From Lachnospiraceae bacterium UBA1759 (GTDB lineage Bacteria > Bacillota > Clostridia > Lachnospirales > Lachnospiraceae), in NCBI GenBank assembly GCA_002315555.1, contig DCHF01000026.1:1-64000 (forward strand): a stretch of 64,000 nt of DNA, given 5' to 3'. The notes below the pieces were generated by a model that was not told the origin of the DNA, did no database searches, and was given only the letters and a program-made list of their open reading frames with translations. This document shows, in pieces, positions 14,625 to 24,045 of this stretch (position 1 is its first letter; every line of letters starts with the position of its first letter). The translations under genes and the position numbers were made by a program.

Positions 14625-15250
14625 TTATGGCTTATTGATTGTGAAGTCTGCATTTTCTTTTTTTAGTATTGTCCAATCAAAAACGTTATTATAGGAATGA
14701 GCGGTGAAGAGGGCATCTGTATTGTTGATGATAAGCGGTTGTGAATTTACAGCGGAAAATACACTGTTATCATCAGCAATCAGTAGAAAAGATGCATAGC
14801 GCTCTATGAGCGCATATTTTTTTGTGAGATCATATTGCAGGTACAGTGTGGTTCGATTTAGGTCCCCGCTGTTGACATGAAGTAGTCCGTGGTTGTGAGA
14901 GTTTACATAAAACAGAGCCTCAATATGATCTTCTTTTGTGACGAAACGAATCTCATCGTAACAGATCATGTCTTCAGGATTGATTGGGTAAACTGCAGAA
15001 GATATGCTGTATTCACCTTTAGAGAGCGAAGAGTTCTGGATGTCTTCAGTTGCAAAATCCAAAATCTCCTCTTCTGAGTAATGCCAAATATCATGAATGC
15101 CGATGTATCTGCCGGAATCGCCATCAAGTGGATAGGCTGCAAATAGTCTCCCGTGGAGGTTTCGTTGATGTCTGTAGAACTTTTGGTACTGCAACTGACA
15201 AGAAGTAACAATAATGAAATGATCAGAACAAAAGACATAAGTTTATTCAT
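14625..15250 (-). pseudogene. Frameshifted lipoprotein
   Basis: The first frame from ATG 15250 gives M-N-K-L-M-S-F-V then a hydrophobic segment with lipobox L-V-S-C and a Ser/Thr/Asn linker. A second frame, entered near 15150, continues R-L-F-A-A-Y-P-L-D-G-D and runs to 14625 with ordinary protein composition. Neither frame alone makes a sensible protein: the first ends after 94 codons, the second lacks a signal and ribosome site. A single-base shift near 15140-15160 explains both. It could be a decayed gene or a sequencing error. The mature domain is not recognised. Confidence 0.6.
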
Positions 15251-15554
15251 ACTGTATCTCCTTTATGAATGCAGTGAAATGTTGAGATACACCCAGTATA
15301 TTAGTTGCGCAGTGGGGTATGATAGTATATCTTATGACAACAAGGGCTATGTTAATTCATTGGACTATCCTACTCATATTTGATTTATAGCAATAGCATA
15401 AATTGTTATGAATTATCTGTCAAATCACAAGTCGTTATATGTACCATAACGGATGATTATGATGTCTTGTCTTTGACATTTATTATGTGTTAATTTATGA
15501 TTATTACAGTTATAGTTGAACAATGATTTTCTCTTGTGAAAGATAGTATTGAAC
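15251..15554. other. AT-rich intergenic boundary
   Basis: No gene is visible in about 300 bases. An inverted repeat CGTTAT/ATAACG lies near 15433-15451. The DNA to the left is AT-rich and from 15,555 onward is clearly GC-richer, so this is probably the edge of the accessory region. Confidence 0.5.
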
Positions 15555-16280
15555 ATGATATTAGATGAATTATTAAAACTTCAGGACACGGCCTACGCCG
15601 ACTTCCAGGCCAAGCTCACCCCCGGCATTCCGCGTGAACGTTTCATCGGCGTGCGGATCCCGGAACTTCGAAAACTGGCCAAAAGTCTGTGGAAAGAGGC
15701 TGCGCGTCAGAAAAAAGAGGACGGAAAGAGTGAATTGGCCGATGAAATCGAACACTTCATGCGCGACCTTCCCCACCGATATTACGATGAGGACATGCTC
15801 CACGGACTGTTTATCGAGCAGTTGAAAAACTACGATGAATGTGTAAAACAGCTGCAGCTCTTTCTGCCTTACGTGGATAACTGGGCGGTATGCGACATCA
15901 TGTCACCGAAGGTTCTGAAAAAGGACCTTCCTCGGACGATGGAGCTCATCTGCGCCTGGTCTGCATCGCCGGAAACGTATACCTGCCGGTTTGGTCTCGA
16001 ACTTCTGATGAGTCATTTTCTGGACGATGCATTCCGCCCGGAATATCTGGAGATACCGGCCGCCGCGCGTTCGGAAGAGTATTACGTGAAAATGATGGTG
16101 GCATGGTTCTTTGCCACGGCGCTTGCCAAGCAGTGGGAGGCAGCGATTCCGTATATTGAGGAACATCGGCTGGCCCCCTGGACGCACAATAAGACGATTC
16201 AGAAGGCCATTGAGAGTTACCGGATCACGGATGAGCGGAAGACATATTTAAGAACATTGAAAGTGAAGCAACATGAATAA
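15555..16280 (+). CDS. AlkD-like DNA alkylation repair protein
   Basis: A 241-residue HEAT-like helical protein matching the DNA alkylation repair enzyme (AlkD) family, DNA glycosylases that remove N3- and N7-alkylated purines. Visible signs are R-I-P-E-L-R-K-L-A-K near the N-terminus, D-N-W-A-V-C-D at about 115 and a C-terminal region with T-H-N-K-T-I-Q-K-A-I. The start may be ATG 15555 or the in-frame TTG at 15549; the ribosome site is weak. It overlaps the next gene by 8 nt. It is the first gene of the GC-richer core region. Confidence 0.85.
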   Translation: MILDELLKLQDTAYADFQAKLTPGIPRERFIGVRIPELRKLAKSLWKEAARQKKEDGKSELADEIEHFMRDLPHRYYDEDMLHGLFIEQLKNYDECVKQLQLFLPYVDNWAVCDIMSPKVLKKDLPRTMELICAWSASPETYTCRFGLELLMSHFLDDAFRPEYLEIPAAARSEEYYVKMMVAWFFATALAKQWEAAIPYIEEHRLAPWTHNKTIQKAIESYRITDERKTYLRTLKVKQHE

Positions 16281-16806
16281 ATTCTGGGGGCATCTCACCA
16301 CCGTCTGTCACCATCGGCGGCTGGTGCGTAAGTATTGTTTTAAAGTGGGTCTATATTGGCAGGGACTGACCCATGATCTTTCCAAATTCAGTCCCGCGGA
16401 GTTCTGCGTGGGTGTCCGCTATTTTAAGGGTACCTACAGCCCGAACGATGCGGAGCGGAGGGACAAGGGATATTCCGGCGCGTGGCTGCACCACAAGGGT
16501 CGGAACAGACATCATTATGAATACTGGCTGGATTATACGCCGGACGGAGACCATCATGTGGACGGTGTCCGGATGCCGGAGAAGTATGTGGCGGAAATGA
16601 TCTGCGACCGTATTGCCGCAAGCCGCACTTATAACAAGGAGGCGTACACCGATTCCTGCCCGTGGGAGTATTACGAGCGCGGGAAGAACCGGGCGATCCT
16701 GCATCCCGAAACGCGTGCACTGTTGGAGAAGATCCTTCTGATGCTGAAAGAAGAGGGAGAGGAGAAAACGCTTCGTTTTGTGAGAGAAGAAGTGCTGAAG
16801 AAGTAA
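16273..16806 (+). CDS. DUF5662 family protein
   Basis: A 177-residue soluble protein of the DUF5662 family, which is widespread in Clostridia and has no known function. Conserved elements are L-T-H-D-L-S-K-F-S-P near the N-terminus, W-L-H-H-K-G-R-N-R-H-H and the centre M-P-E-K-Y-V-A-E-M-I-C-D-R. The many His and Asp residues suggest a metal-dependent HD-like fold. It overlaps the AlkD-like gene by 8 nt, so the two are coupled, and is closed by a terminator. Confidence 0.85.
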   Translation: MNKFWGHLTTVCHHRRLVRKYCFKVGLYWQGLTHDLSKFSPAEFCVGVRYFKGTYSPNDAERRDKGYSGAWLHHKGRNRHHYEYWLDYTPDGDHHVDGVRMPEKYVAEMICDRIAASRTYNKEAYTDSCPWEYYERGKNRAILHPETRALLEKILLMLKEEGEEKTLRFVREEVLKK

Positions 16807-16811
16807 AGAAT

Positions 16812-16853
16812 AAGCGCCGTGAAAGCTCTTTCGGATCTTTCACGGCGCTTTTC
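16812..16853. terminator. Rho-independent terminator
   Basis: AAGCGCCGTGAAAG and CTTTCACGGCGCTT form a perfect 14-bp stem with an 11-nt loop, followed by TTC. It lies between convergent genes ending at 16806 and 16887. Confidence 0.85.
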
Positions 16854-16886
16854 GAATGCCCGGATGTGGTATCCGCACGGGCAATG

Positions 16887-19331
16887 TTACTTTCCGCCCT
16901 TTTGCTTTTTTATCGCGGCGACGATCCTTGATGCGGAATTCAGGAGATCGTCCCGGGTCAGCGTGCCCTTTTTGAGCGCCTTCAGGATGTCCTTTTCATC
17001 GGCGGGAGCGCCGGACATGGTGAGGTCATTGCCCGCAAGAATGTTTTTTGACGCGCACGGCGCCGGGTAAATGTGCTTTCTGCAGAAGGATCGGCCGGTG
17101 GCGATCCAGTCGGTCATAATGAGGCCTTTGTAGCCGATCTCGCAGCGCAGGATATCGTTCAGGAGCTCGTAGCTTTCCGAAGTGTGCGTACCGCTGACCA
17201 GGTTGTAGCTGGTCATAAGTGCCTTCGGATCCGCTTCTTTGATGCAGCGTTCAAAGCCGCGCAGATAGATCTCACGAAGCGCGCGCTCCGAAATGTGGCT
17301 GTTGCCGTTGTTACGGTTCAGCTCCTGATTATTGCCAAGGAAATGCTTGACGGTTACGCCGCGACCGGGATGTGCCTCAACGCCCTGTGTGATCGCAGCG
17401 GCAAAAGCGCCAGATACAAAGGGGTCCTCGGAGAAGTATTCAAAGTTGCGGCCGCAGAGGATATTCCGGTGGATGTTGAGCGCCGGTGCAAGCCAGAGGT
17501 CCACGTTGAAGCGTTCCATTTCTTCTGCAACAAGGCTTCCAAGGGCTCGCGCGAAGTCCAGATTGAAGGACTGGGCGATGGCCGTTCCGATGGGAATGGC
17601 GGTCGTGTACTGGTAATGGACCTCGCCGTGGCGGTTCTTGGGCGGCTTCATGAACAACCCGGACGCCTTGGGAAGGAAGTCCATCATTTTTTCCATGAGC
17701 GGGTCCATGGAAATATCATAGACGCCCTTTTTGTCGATGCCGTATACGGTCTTCAGGCGGAGGCCGGCGGGACCATCGGCCATGGTCAGCGACTCCCGGA
17801 TGCCCGGAACACTCAGGCATGTCTCACCCGCGCCGCCGATCACATGGGCACAGGAGGAACCGACGATGGCGGCAAATCCGGTACCGTGATGGCCGAGGGT
17901 GAGCAGCATGAGTTCGCGGTCGGAGAGATTCTGCAGGTCCGGGTCACACGCGGTCTGCTTTTTATAGACCGCCGTTTTGGTTTCGATGCTTGCGATGTTC
18001 AGCTTCAGTTCCGGAAGCCCGGATACAGACAGTGTGCGTGCTTCGGACTTAAGGTCCGTGAAGCCCGGATTTCCCATCTTGTTCCCGCACTGAAGAACAG
18101 TGATGTCCTCGTCAACGGAAACATACGCGACCGCGGTGTTATCCTGCGCGGACGTGCCGAGGCTCAGCACATAGGGGCCCTTCTCCAGCAGATAGCGCGC
18201 CGTTTCCTCGTCGTAGGAGGCATGGTTTCTGAGGTCAAAGGTGAGGGTCAGCGTTTCTTCTTCACCGGGGGCGAGCTCTCGGGTCTTTGCAAAAGCCCCC
18301 AGTTCACGGCGGGGCTTGTCGAGCTTTCCGCAGGGGGCGGAAAGATAGAGCTGGACAACTTCTTTACCGGGAAGTGCGGAGCGTGTATCACCACTGTTTT
18401 CCGGGAGGGGAGTGACGTTCCGGACCAGGGCTCTTACGGAGATCATGCTTCCCAGGATCGATGCATCGACAAAGCGCACGTCATAATCGGAATAGGAGAG
18501 ACCGTATCCGAAGGGGAAGGTCACCGGCTTTTCCATCGTGTCGAAGTAGCGGTAGCCCACGTAAATACCTTCCTCGTAGTTCACGTCGTGAAGGTCGCCG
18601 AAGTTATGGTAGGTGGAATAATCCTCAGGCTTGGCCCAGGTCGATGCCAGCTTTCCGGAAGGATTGGCTTTACCGAGAAGGATTTTACCGAGTATGGTAC
18701 CGGTGACCACGCCGAGCTGCGAAATGTACAGAATATTTTCCACAGCGAGTACGGGGGTGAGGTCGATAACACCGCCCACATTGAGTACCAGCATGAATTT
18801 TTCGTAGTGCTCGTTCAGGTACTTGATGTCGCGGATCTCCGTGGCGGAGAGGTAGACATCGCCCGGGAGGAGACGCCGGTCATTGCCCTCGCCGGAGTTG
18901 CGGGAGAGAACATAGACGGCGATGTCTCCGTCCGCAGTCAGCGGAAGATCGTACTCGGGCTCCCGTTCAAAATAGCCCATCGTATACACGGCGGCCATAT
19001 AGCCGTCTTTCTTTGCGGCCTTTTTAGCCTCTTTCACGAAGGCCGGCCAGCCCGCTTTTTTGATGGCGTCATAGCGGTCCATCCAGTCTGTGGTGAGGAT
19101 GGTGAAACCATCGTCCTTGAGACTCTGCTCGATGTTTACAAAAAAGCGGGAGGCTACGTCGCCGGAACCGGTTCCGCCCTTTACGGTATTCCGCGCGCCG
19201 TTTCCGTATAAGGCTACGGTACAGGGCTTTTCAATCGGAAAGGCACCGTTCTTCTTTAAAAAAAGTGTGCATTCCTGTGCATTTTCCTGAAGAAAATCGA
19301 TATGTTTCTTTTCGTAATCCAGTAATTCCAT
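16887..19331 (-). CDS. GH3 beta-glucosidase with reversed domain order
   Basis: An 814-residue glycoside hydrolase family 3 enzyme. The order is reversed: the alpha/beta sandwich domain is N-terminal (about 30-270), then a fibronectin III-like domain (about 330-430), and the TIM barrel is C-terminal (about 470-800). The nucleophile should be Asp741 in M-T-D-W; V-K-H-F-L-G-N-N lies upstream in the barrel. This layout is known from BglA of Butyrivibrio fibrisolvens and from Ruminococcus albus. No signal peptide is present, so it acts in the cytoplasm on imported glucosides or oligosaccharides. It is the last gene of the GPH-GH78-GH3 unit. Confidence 0.92.
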   Translation of the reverse strand: MELLDYEKKHIDFLQENAQECTLFLKKNGAFPIEKPCTVALYGNGARNTVKGGTGSGDVASRFFVNIEQSLKDDGFTILTTDWMDRYDAIKKAGWPAFVKEAKKAAKKDGYMAAVYTMGYFEREPEYDLPLTADGDIAVYVLSRNSGEGNDRRLLPGDVYLSATEIRDIKYLNEHYEKFMLVLNVGGVIDLTPVLAVENILYISQLGVVTGTILGKILLGKANPSGKLASTWAKPEDYSTYHNFGDLHDVNYEEGIYVGYRYFDTMEKPVTFPFGYGLSYSDYDVRFVDASILGSMISVRALVRNVTPLPENSGDTRSALPGKEVVQLYLSAPCGKLDKPRRELGAFAKTRELAPGEEETLTLTFDLRNHASYDEETARYLLEKGPYVLSLGTSAQDNTAVAYVSVDEDITVLQCGNKMGNPGFTDLKSEARTLSVSGLPELKLNIASIETKTAVYKKQTACDPDLQNLSDRELMLLTLGHHGTGFAAIVGSSCAHVIGGAGETCLSVPGIRESLTMADGPAGLRLKTVYGIDKKGVYDISMDPLMEKMMDFLPKASGLFMKPPKNRHGEVHYQYTTAIPIGTAIAQSFNLDFARALGSLVAEEMERFNVDLWLAPALNIHRNILCGRNFEYFSEDPFVSGAFAAAITQGVEAHPGRGVTVKHFLGNNQELNRNNGNSHISERALREIYLRGFERCIKEADPKALMTSYNLVSGTHTSESYELLNDILRCEIGYKGLIMTDWIATGRSFCRKHIYPAPCASKNILAGNDLTMSGAPADEKDILKALKKGTLTRDDLLNSASRIVAAIKKQKGGK

Positions 19332-19359
19332 TTCGTGCTCCTATTCTCTGTTAACGCGC

Positions 19360-21912
19360 TCAGACCGTAAACCGGTGCGTTCCCGGCATCAGTTCTTTTC
19401 GTACATCGCCGTACACGAATTCCGCCGATGTATTTCCCGGAACCGTCACACAGACGCTCACCGTTCCGTCTTCCAGCACCCATTCCGATGTGACCTTGCC
19501 ATAGACGGACTGATAGGTCGCGCGAGCGGTCTTTTCCTTACCGCCCACACACGGCGCAATGCGGAAGTGATTCTCGCCATCCATCTGAATACCGGCCATT
19601 TTTGCGATCAGCCATTCCACGACGGCGCCCTTGGAGTAGTGGTTCAGACTGGCGATTCCGGCCTGCTTGCCGCTTGGTCCGGCCCAGTCCTCCCAGATGG
19701 TTCCGGTGGAGTTTTTGGCCATATAAAGCCAGCCCGGCATCTCCTCGTTTTCAAGAAGACGGAAGCAGGCATCGATGTCATAGGAAGCGAGCACGTCCAG
19801 AATGAACGGCGTGGAAAGGAAGCCCGTTCCCAGACGATACCCATAGTTTTCCAGGGCCTTCAGCAGCCGTTCTTTGGCAAATGCGGTCTGTTCCTCCGTC
19901 AGAAGGTTCATGTAAAGCGGCCGCACAAGCTTGGCCTGGCGATCCGTATCGAGTGTGTGTGCCTCTTTGGTGACCAGCTCCTGATAGGCGCGTTTGATAC
20001 CGTCGCGGTACTCGGTGAACAGGGCATTGTTTTCCGTGCGGCCGAGCAGGGCGGAGATCTTCAGCATGAGGTCCAGAATGTACACGGTGTAGGCCATGCT
20101 TTCCTCGGGATTCGGCGCGCAGAAATCGGTCCAGACAAAGGCTTTGACATCGGCCGGCTCTGCCCACTCACCGTAGGACTGACCGTTATTGATACCGTAC
20201 TTGCGATTTTCACTGGAAAGCCGCAGCGGTTTTGCATAGATTGCATAGATGCCGCGCGCGGGGCCGCAGCGCCGGATCATGAACTTAGCGTAACGGACCA
20301 TATCGTCATAATAGCGTCGCAGCAGGCGGTCGTCGCCGTACTTTTCATAATAGCGCCAGGGAATCAGGACGCCGACATCGGCCCAGCCTACGGAACCGTT
20401 CATGACGTCCATGAACCAGTCCTCCGCATTATACGGTGCGATCTGCGGCAGGCGGCCGTTCTTGTCCTGCCGGTCAAAGACATCCACGAGGTGCTTACGG
20501 GCAAAAGGCGCGTAGTTTGTGAGGTAGGACGCCGTGTTGAAGAACACCTGGCTGTCGCCGGTCCAGCCCATGCGCTCGCGGGTGGGGCAGTCCGTCGGAA
20601 CGTCCGTGGAGTTGCTCTTTAAGGACCAGCGGGTGTTCCGGACAAGGATGTTGATCAATTCGTTATCGCAGCTGAAGTCACCGGTCTCCTCCAGATCGGA
20701 GTAGAGCGCGATCTGCGTCAGATCCCGGAGGTCGATGTCTCCGTCCACCTCCACATAGCGGAATCCTGCGATCGTGAACCGCCCATGGTAATCGTTCCGC
20801 CCGTCCTTACAGATCAGGTGGACTTCCTGCAGCGGTGTGGGCTTTCCCTTGTGCACGCACTGGATGTTTTTCAGCGTCAGTTCGCCGTCTGCATCCAGAA
20901 GCTCGCCCATGCGGATGTGGACTTCGTCGCCCATCTTCGCGTCAACGTAAAAGAAAAGGATGCCGGCCAGATTCTGTTCAAATTCGTAGATTTTTTTGCC
21001 GGACGGTGTCATAAACGTCCGCACCGGCCGGAAGGTCTCCTGCTCCCGTACGAAGGTGTTATCGGAAGCCGTAAGCGGAACGGTACGGCGGGTGATCTTT
21101 GCTGTGCCTGTGTAGGACGACGTGCGGTTTTTGTCTACGATCTCACCATCCTCCAGGTCGGCAAAGCGCAGTTCGCCGTCATTACTCCATCGGAAGGAGT
21201 CATCGGTGATCACGGTCTCTTTGCGCCCGTCGGAGTGTTCCGCCTCCAGCTGCGCGATTACTGCGGTCTCTGTTCCGAAGATGCAGGTCATGCCCTTCGC
21301 GCCAATGGACCCGCGATACCATCCGTCTGCAAGCAGAAGCTCCAGCGTGTTCCCGCCGTCCTTCAGCATTCCGGTCACATCGTAGGTCTGGTACTGCACA
21401 CGCTTCCGGTAATCCGTGGAGCCCGGCGCCAGTACAAATTCACCCACGCGCTGTCCATTCAAAGTCGCCTCATAAAGACCGCAGGCCGAGATGTAAAGCC
21501 GTGCGCGTTTTACATCGGAAAGCTGAAAACTCTTCCGGAAGCAGTCCACCGGATAGCGGGTCCTTTTATTGGGGCGATAGTTACCGGTGATCCACTTTGC
21601 GATCCAGTCGGACGGCTTCAGAAGTCCCATTTCAAAGGTGTGCGGATCGCTTTCGACCCAGGTGCCGTCGCACAGCGCACGTACGTAAAATGTCACCCGA
21701 TCGCGGCTCCCGAAGGTTTCCTTGAAGTCATAAAACATTGAATCGGACTCGATGATACCACCCGTCTTTTCCGTACCGCCGTTGACGGTATAGCGGATCT
21801 CATACGCGGTCTGTTTTTTTACGTCCTGCAGATTCCAGCGGATGCGGGGATTTGTGATATCGATGCCGAGCGGCTCCGTTAAGTAATCGGTTTGGATCCG
21901 GATGATGTTCAT
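19360..21912 (-). CDS. GH78 alpha-L-rhamnosidase
   Basis: An 850-residue enzyme that removes terminal alpha-L-rhamnose. It has an N-terminal Fn3-like domain (1-95), the rhamnosidase N-terminal beta domain (about 125-290, with I-S-A-C-G-L-Y-E and L-N-G-Q-R-V-G), a concanavalin-like domain (about 295-405), an (alpha/alpha)6 barrel (about 415-760) with D-C-P-T-R-E-R-M-G-W-T-G-D (441-453), which holds the proposed acid, and a C-terminal beta domain. No signal peptide, hence cytoplasmic. It overlaps the symporter gene by 4 nt. Likely substrates are imported rhamnosides from pectin or plant glycosides. Confidence 0.93.
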   Translation of the reverse strand: MNIIRIQTDYLTEPLGIDITNPRIRWNLQDVKKQTAYEIRYTVNGGTEKTGGIIESDSMFYDFKETFGSRDRVTFYVRALCDGTWVESDPHTFEMGLLKPSDWIAKWITGNYRPNKRTRYPVDCFRKSFQLSDVKRARLYISACGLYEATLNGQRVGEFVLAPGSTDYRKRVQYQTYDVTGMLKDGGNTLELLLADGWYRGSIGAKGMTCIFGTETAVIAQLEAEHSDGRKETVITDDSFRWSNDGELRFADLEDGEIVDKNRTSSYTGTAKITRRTVPLTASDNTFVREQETFRPVRTFMTPSGKKIYEFEQNLAGILFFYVDAKMGDEVHIRMGELLDADGELTLKNIQCVHKGKPTPLQEVHLICKDGRNDYHGRFTIAGFRYVEVDGDIDLRDLTQIALYSDLEETGDFSCDNELINILVRNTRWSLKSNSTDVPTDCPTRERMGWTGDSQVFFNTASYLTNYAPFARKHLVDVFDRQDKNGRLPQIAPYNAEDWFMDVMNGSVGWADVGVLIPWRYYEKYGDDRLLRRYYDDMVRYAKFMIRRCGPARGIYAIYAKPLRLSSENRKYGINNGQSYGEWAEPADVKAFVWTDFCAPNPEESMAYTVYILDLMLKISALLGRTENNALFTEYRDGIKRAYQELVTKEAHTLDTDRQAKLVRPLYMNLLTEEQTAFAKERLLKALENYGYRLGTGFLSTPFILDVLASYDIDACFRLLENEEMPGWLYMAKNSTGTIWEDWAGPSGKQAGIASLNHYSKGAVVEWLIAKMAGIQMDGENHFRIAPCVGGKEKTARATYQSVYGKVTSEWVLEDGTVSVCVTVPGNTSAEFVYGDVRKELMPGTHRFTV

Positions 21913-23843
21913 AAGACTTTACCCGCCTTTTTCTGATATTCCCGATAGATCTTCTCGCCGTCTGCCGCTTCCTGCTTCCAGAGCGCATCCAGCGCTGCGG
22001 CCTTTTCCGCAGCCTTTTTCTGAAGCTTTGCCCGGGCCTCCGAACTCATGGACGCCTGCTTTTCCTTCAGCTTCTGTGCAGTCTTAGCGGCTCTTTGTGC
22101 ATTTCTGGCTTCCGAAACGGCGCGTTTCTTTGCTTCTTTTTCCTTCTTGGCCTGTATCGCATCCAGATGCTTCCGAAGCTCTTCCTCATAGTTTAAGCCC
22201 TTCTTTTCACAGGTTTCTTTCAGCTCTGCAGCGTAAGCAGCCTCGGCTTCTTTCTCCTGCTCCGCTTGCTCCAGTGCGTTACGCTCATCAGCCGGGAGCC
22301 AGACCTTGCCGGCAGCCTTGTAAGCTTCCTTCTCGCGTTCCACGAGGACTGCCTGCTTCCGGTCGATGGTCTTTTCCACCCCGATGAACAGCAGGCACAA
22401 CGCACACAGGACACCGGTGATGGTCTCCAGACCGACAAAGGCGAAGGTGAAGAACCCGTTGACACTTGCCGGCTGCAGGAATGCGATCGGCGCGTTCGGG
22501 TCCGTGAGCTCCGCGATCTGAGTTGCGGAAAGCTGCGTCGCGGCAGCGGTGCCCAGACTCTTAAAAGTCTCCAGCGTGACCGGGGCAATGTAGCCGGTCC
22601 TGGACAGAATCATATTGAATAAACCGGTGCAGATACCGGTCATGGCGACGGTCGTGATGGAGAAGATGGACATGCCGGCGCCGTCGCTCCGGAAACCGGT
22701 CTTCCATTCCATATGGTCCAGACAGTCGGCGAATAATGCCGCAAATACATAGGCACTCGGGAGTGAACCGGTGTTCTTGATGAACTGACCGATCAGGACG
22801 ATGGTCATATTCTCCGGGAATATCCAGCAGATCAGAGAACCCAGGGCAAGAAGCAGGAAACCGATCATCGTCACGTTGCGCTTGCCGAAACGCTTGGCAA
22901 GCGGCCACACCAGGAAGAGGCCTACGCCCATCGGCAGACCGCCGATGACGGAGATCATCATCTGTGTGACACCGTCATTATACGTGCCGAGCACATAGTT
23001 GCAGTAGTACACCAGACCTATATTTTTGAAGGAGACGCCGATGATACTGACCAGATAATAGACGATCAGAAGGAGGTAATATTTGTCGCTGAACAATGCG
23101 CGAAGCTGAAGCTTGAAAGCGATTTTTTCTTCCTCGGAAGCCGCCGCTTCCTCCGTGATACGTTCCTTGGTGAAGTAGTACTCCAGCAGGATGGTAGGAA
23201 GCGCGAGGCCGGAAATGACGCACATCAGGCCGATCCAAGCGCCTTTGTTGACGCCGATCATCGGCATGACGACCATTGGGAAGATCAGCGCGACGATAAT
23301 GCCGCTGATCATGATCGTAGCGACCTGATTGAAGACAGAGAGCTCGCCGCGCTGCAAAGTGTTGCGGGTGGAAAGCGGGACCATCAGGCTGTGGCTCATG
23401 TTGTAGATCGTGTAAGCGAAGGAGTAGAACAGGTTGTAGCTCAGCATGACCCAGATCACTTGCAGGGTGCGGTTGCCGCTCGGAACCAGGAACAGGAGCA
23501 TGCCGGTCACGGCGACGAACGGAGCGCTGAGAAGAAGCCATGGACGGGCTTTGCCCTGCTTGCTCTTCGTACGGTCGATGATATAGCCCATCACGATGTT
23601 TGTGACGGCGTCAATGATCTTTGAGATGATCGGGAAGACCGCCAGGAAGACACCGCCCCAGACGGTGGTCAGGTTGAGAACATCGGTGTAGTAGACATTC
23701 AGATAGGTGGCGAGCACGGCGTTCAAAAGCAGCGCGCCTGCCGGACCGATCAGGTAGCCCAGCCATTTTTCTTTACCGGTCACGTTTTTGGAAGTGACAC
23801 GTGATGAAAGGCCTCTTTTGTTCAAAATCGAATTGCGTTCCAT
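21909..23843 (-). CDS. GPH-family sugar symporter with charged C-terminal tail
   Basis: A 644-residue MelB-like cation symporter of the glycoside-pentoside-hexuronide family. Twelve membrane helices occupy about 25-485, with the loop D-R-T-K-S-K-Q-G-K-A-R-P-W typical of the family. The last 159 residues are an unusual Ala/Lys/Glu coiled-coil tail. The start is ATG 23843 with AGGTGA 7 nt upstream. It heads the operon with GH78 and GH3, so it most likely imports a rhamnose-containing oligosaccharide. The tail may be regulatory; ordinary MelB proteins end near 470. Confidence 0.88.
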   Translation of the reverse strand: MERNSILNKRGLSSRVTSKNVTGKEKWLGYLIGPAGALLLNAVLATYLNVYYTDVLNLTTVWGGVFLAVFPIISKIIDAVTNIVMGYIIDRTKSKQGKARPWLLLSAPFVAVTGMLLFLVPSGNRTLQVIWVMLSYNLFYSFAYTIYNMSHSLMVPLSTRNTLQRGELSVFNQVATIMISGIIVALIFPMVVMPMIGVNKGAWIGLMCVISGLALPTILLEYYFTKERITEEAAASEEEKIAFKLQLRALFSDKYYLLLIVYYLVSIIGVSFKNIGLVYYCNYVLGTYNDGVTQMMISVIGGLPMGVGLFLVWPLAKRFGKRNVTMIGFLLLALGSLICWIFPENMTIVLIGQFIKNTGSLPSAYVFAALFADCLDHMEWKTGFRSDGAGMSIFSITTVAMTGICTGLFNMILSRTGYIAPVTLETFKSLGTAAATQLSATQIAELTDPNAPIAFLQPASVNGFFTFAFVGLETITGVLCALCLLFIGVEKTIDRKQAVLVEREKEAYKAAGKVWLPADERNALEQAEQEKEAEAAYAAELKETCEKKGLNYEEELRKHLDAIQAKKEKEAKKRAVSEARNAQRAAKTAQKLKEKQASMSSEARAKLQKKAAEKAAALDALWKQEAADGEKIYREYQKKAGKVL

Positions 23844-23942
23844 ATAATTCACCTCTTGCCTTAAAAACTGCGGACACCTGCCGCAGGATATCATTTCATA
23901 TTGACAGTGTACCATTTACTGCAATATGATTATTGTAATTTG

Positions 23943-23988
23943 GTGACAAATATTGTAAATATGTGGCAAAGTTAGAGACTGTGACAAA
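23943..23988. promoter_or_regulatory. Three direct repeats GTGRCAAA, likely AraC site
   Basis: GTGACAAA (23943-23950), GTGGCAAA (23963-23970) and GTGACAAA (23981-23988) stand in the same orientation 20 and 18 nt apart, between the divergent symporter operon and the AraC-type regulator. Helical-phase spacing of direct half-sites is typical for AraC proteins. The leftward promoter lacks a good -35, which fits activation. Confidence 0.55.
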
Positions 23989-24045
23989 AATGGTTCTCAA
24001 ATGCGCCGAAAACAGTTACCGAACATACCGCCCGGAGGTTTCATC

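Noticed and set aside
17073..19211. A 712-codon + strand frame opposite the GH3 gene
   Set aside because: Antisense to an intact GH3 in a GC-rich region where such frames are common; no domain is recognisable.
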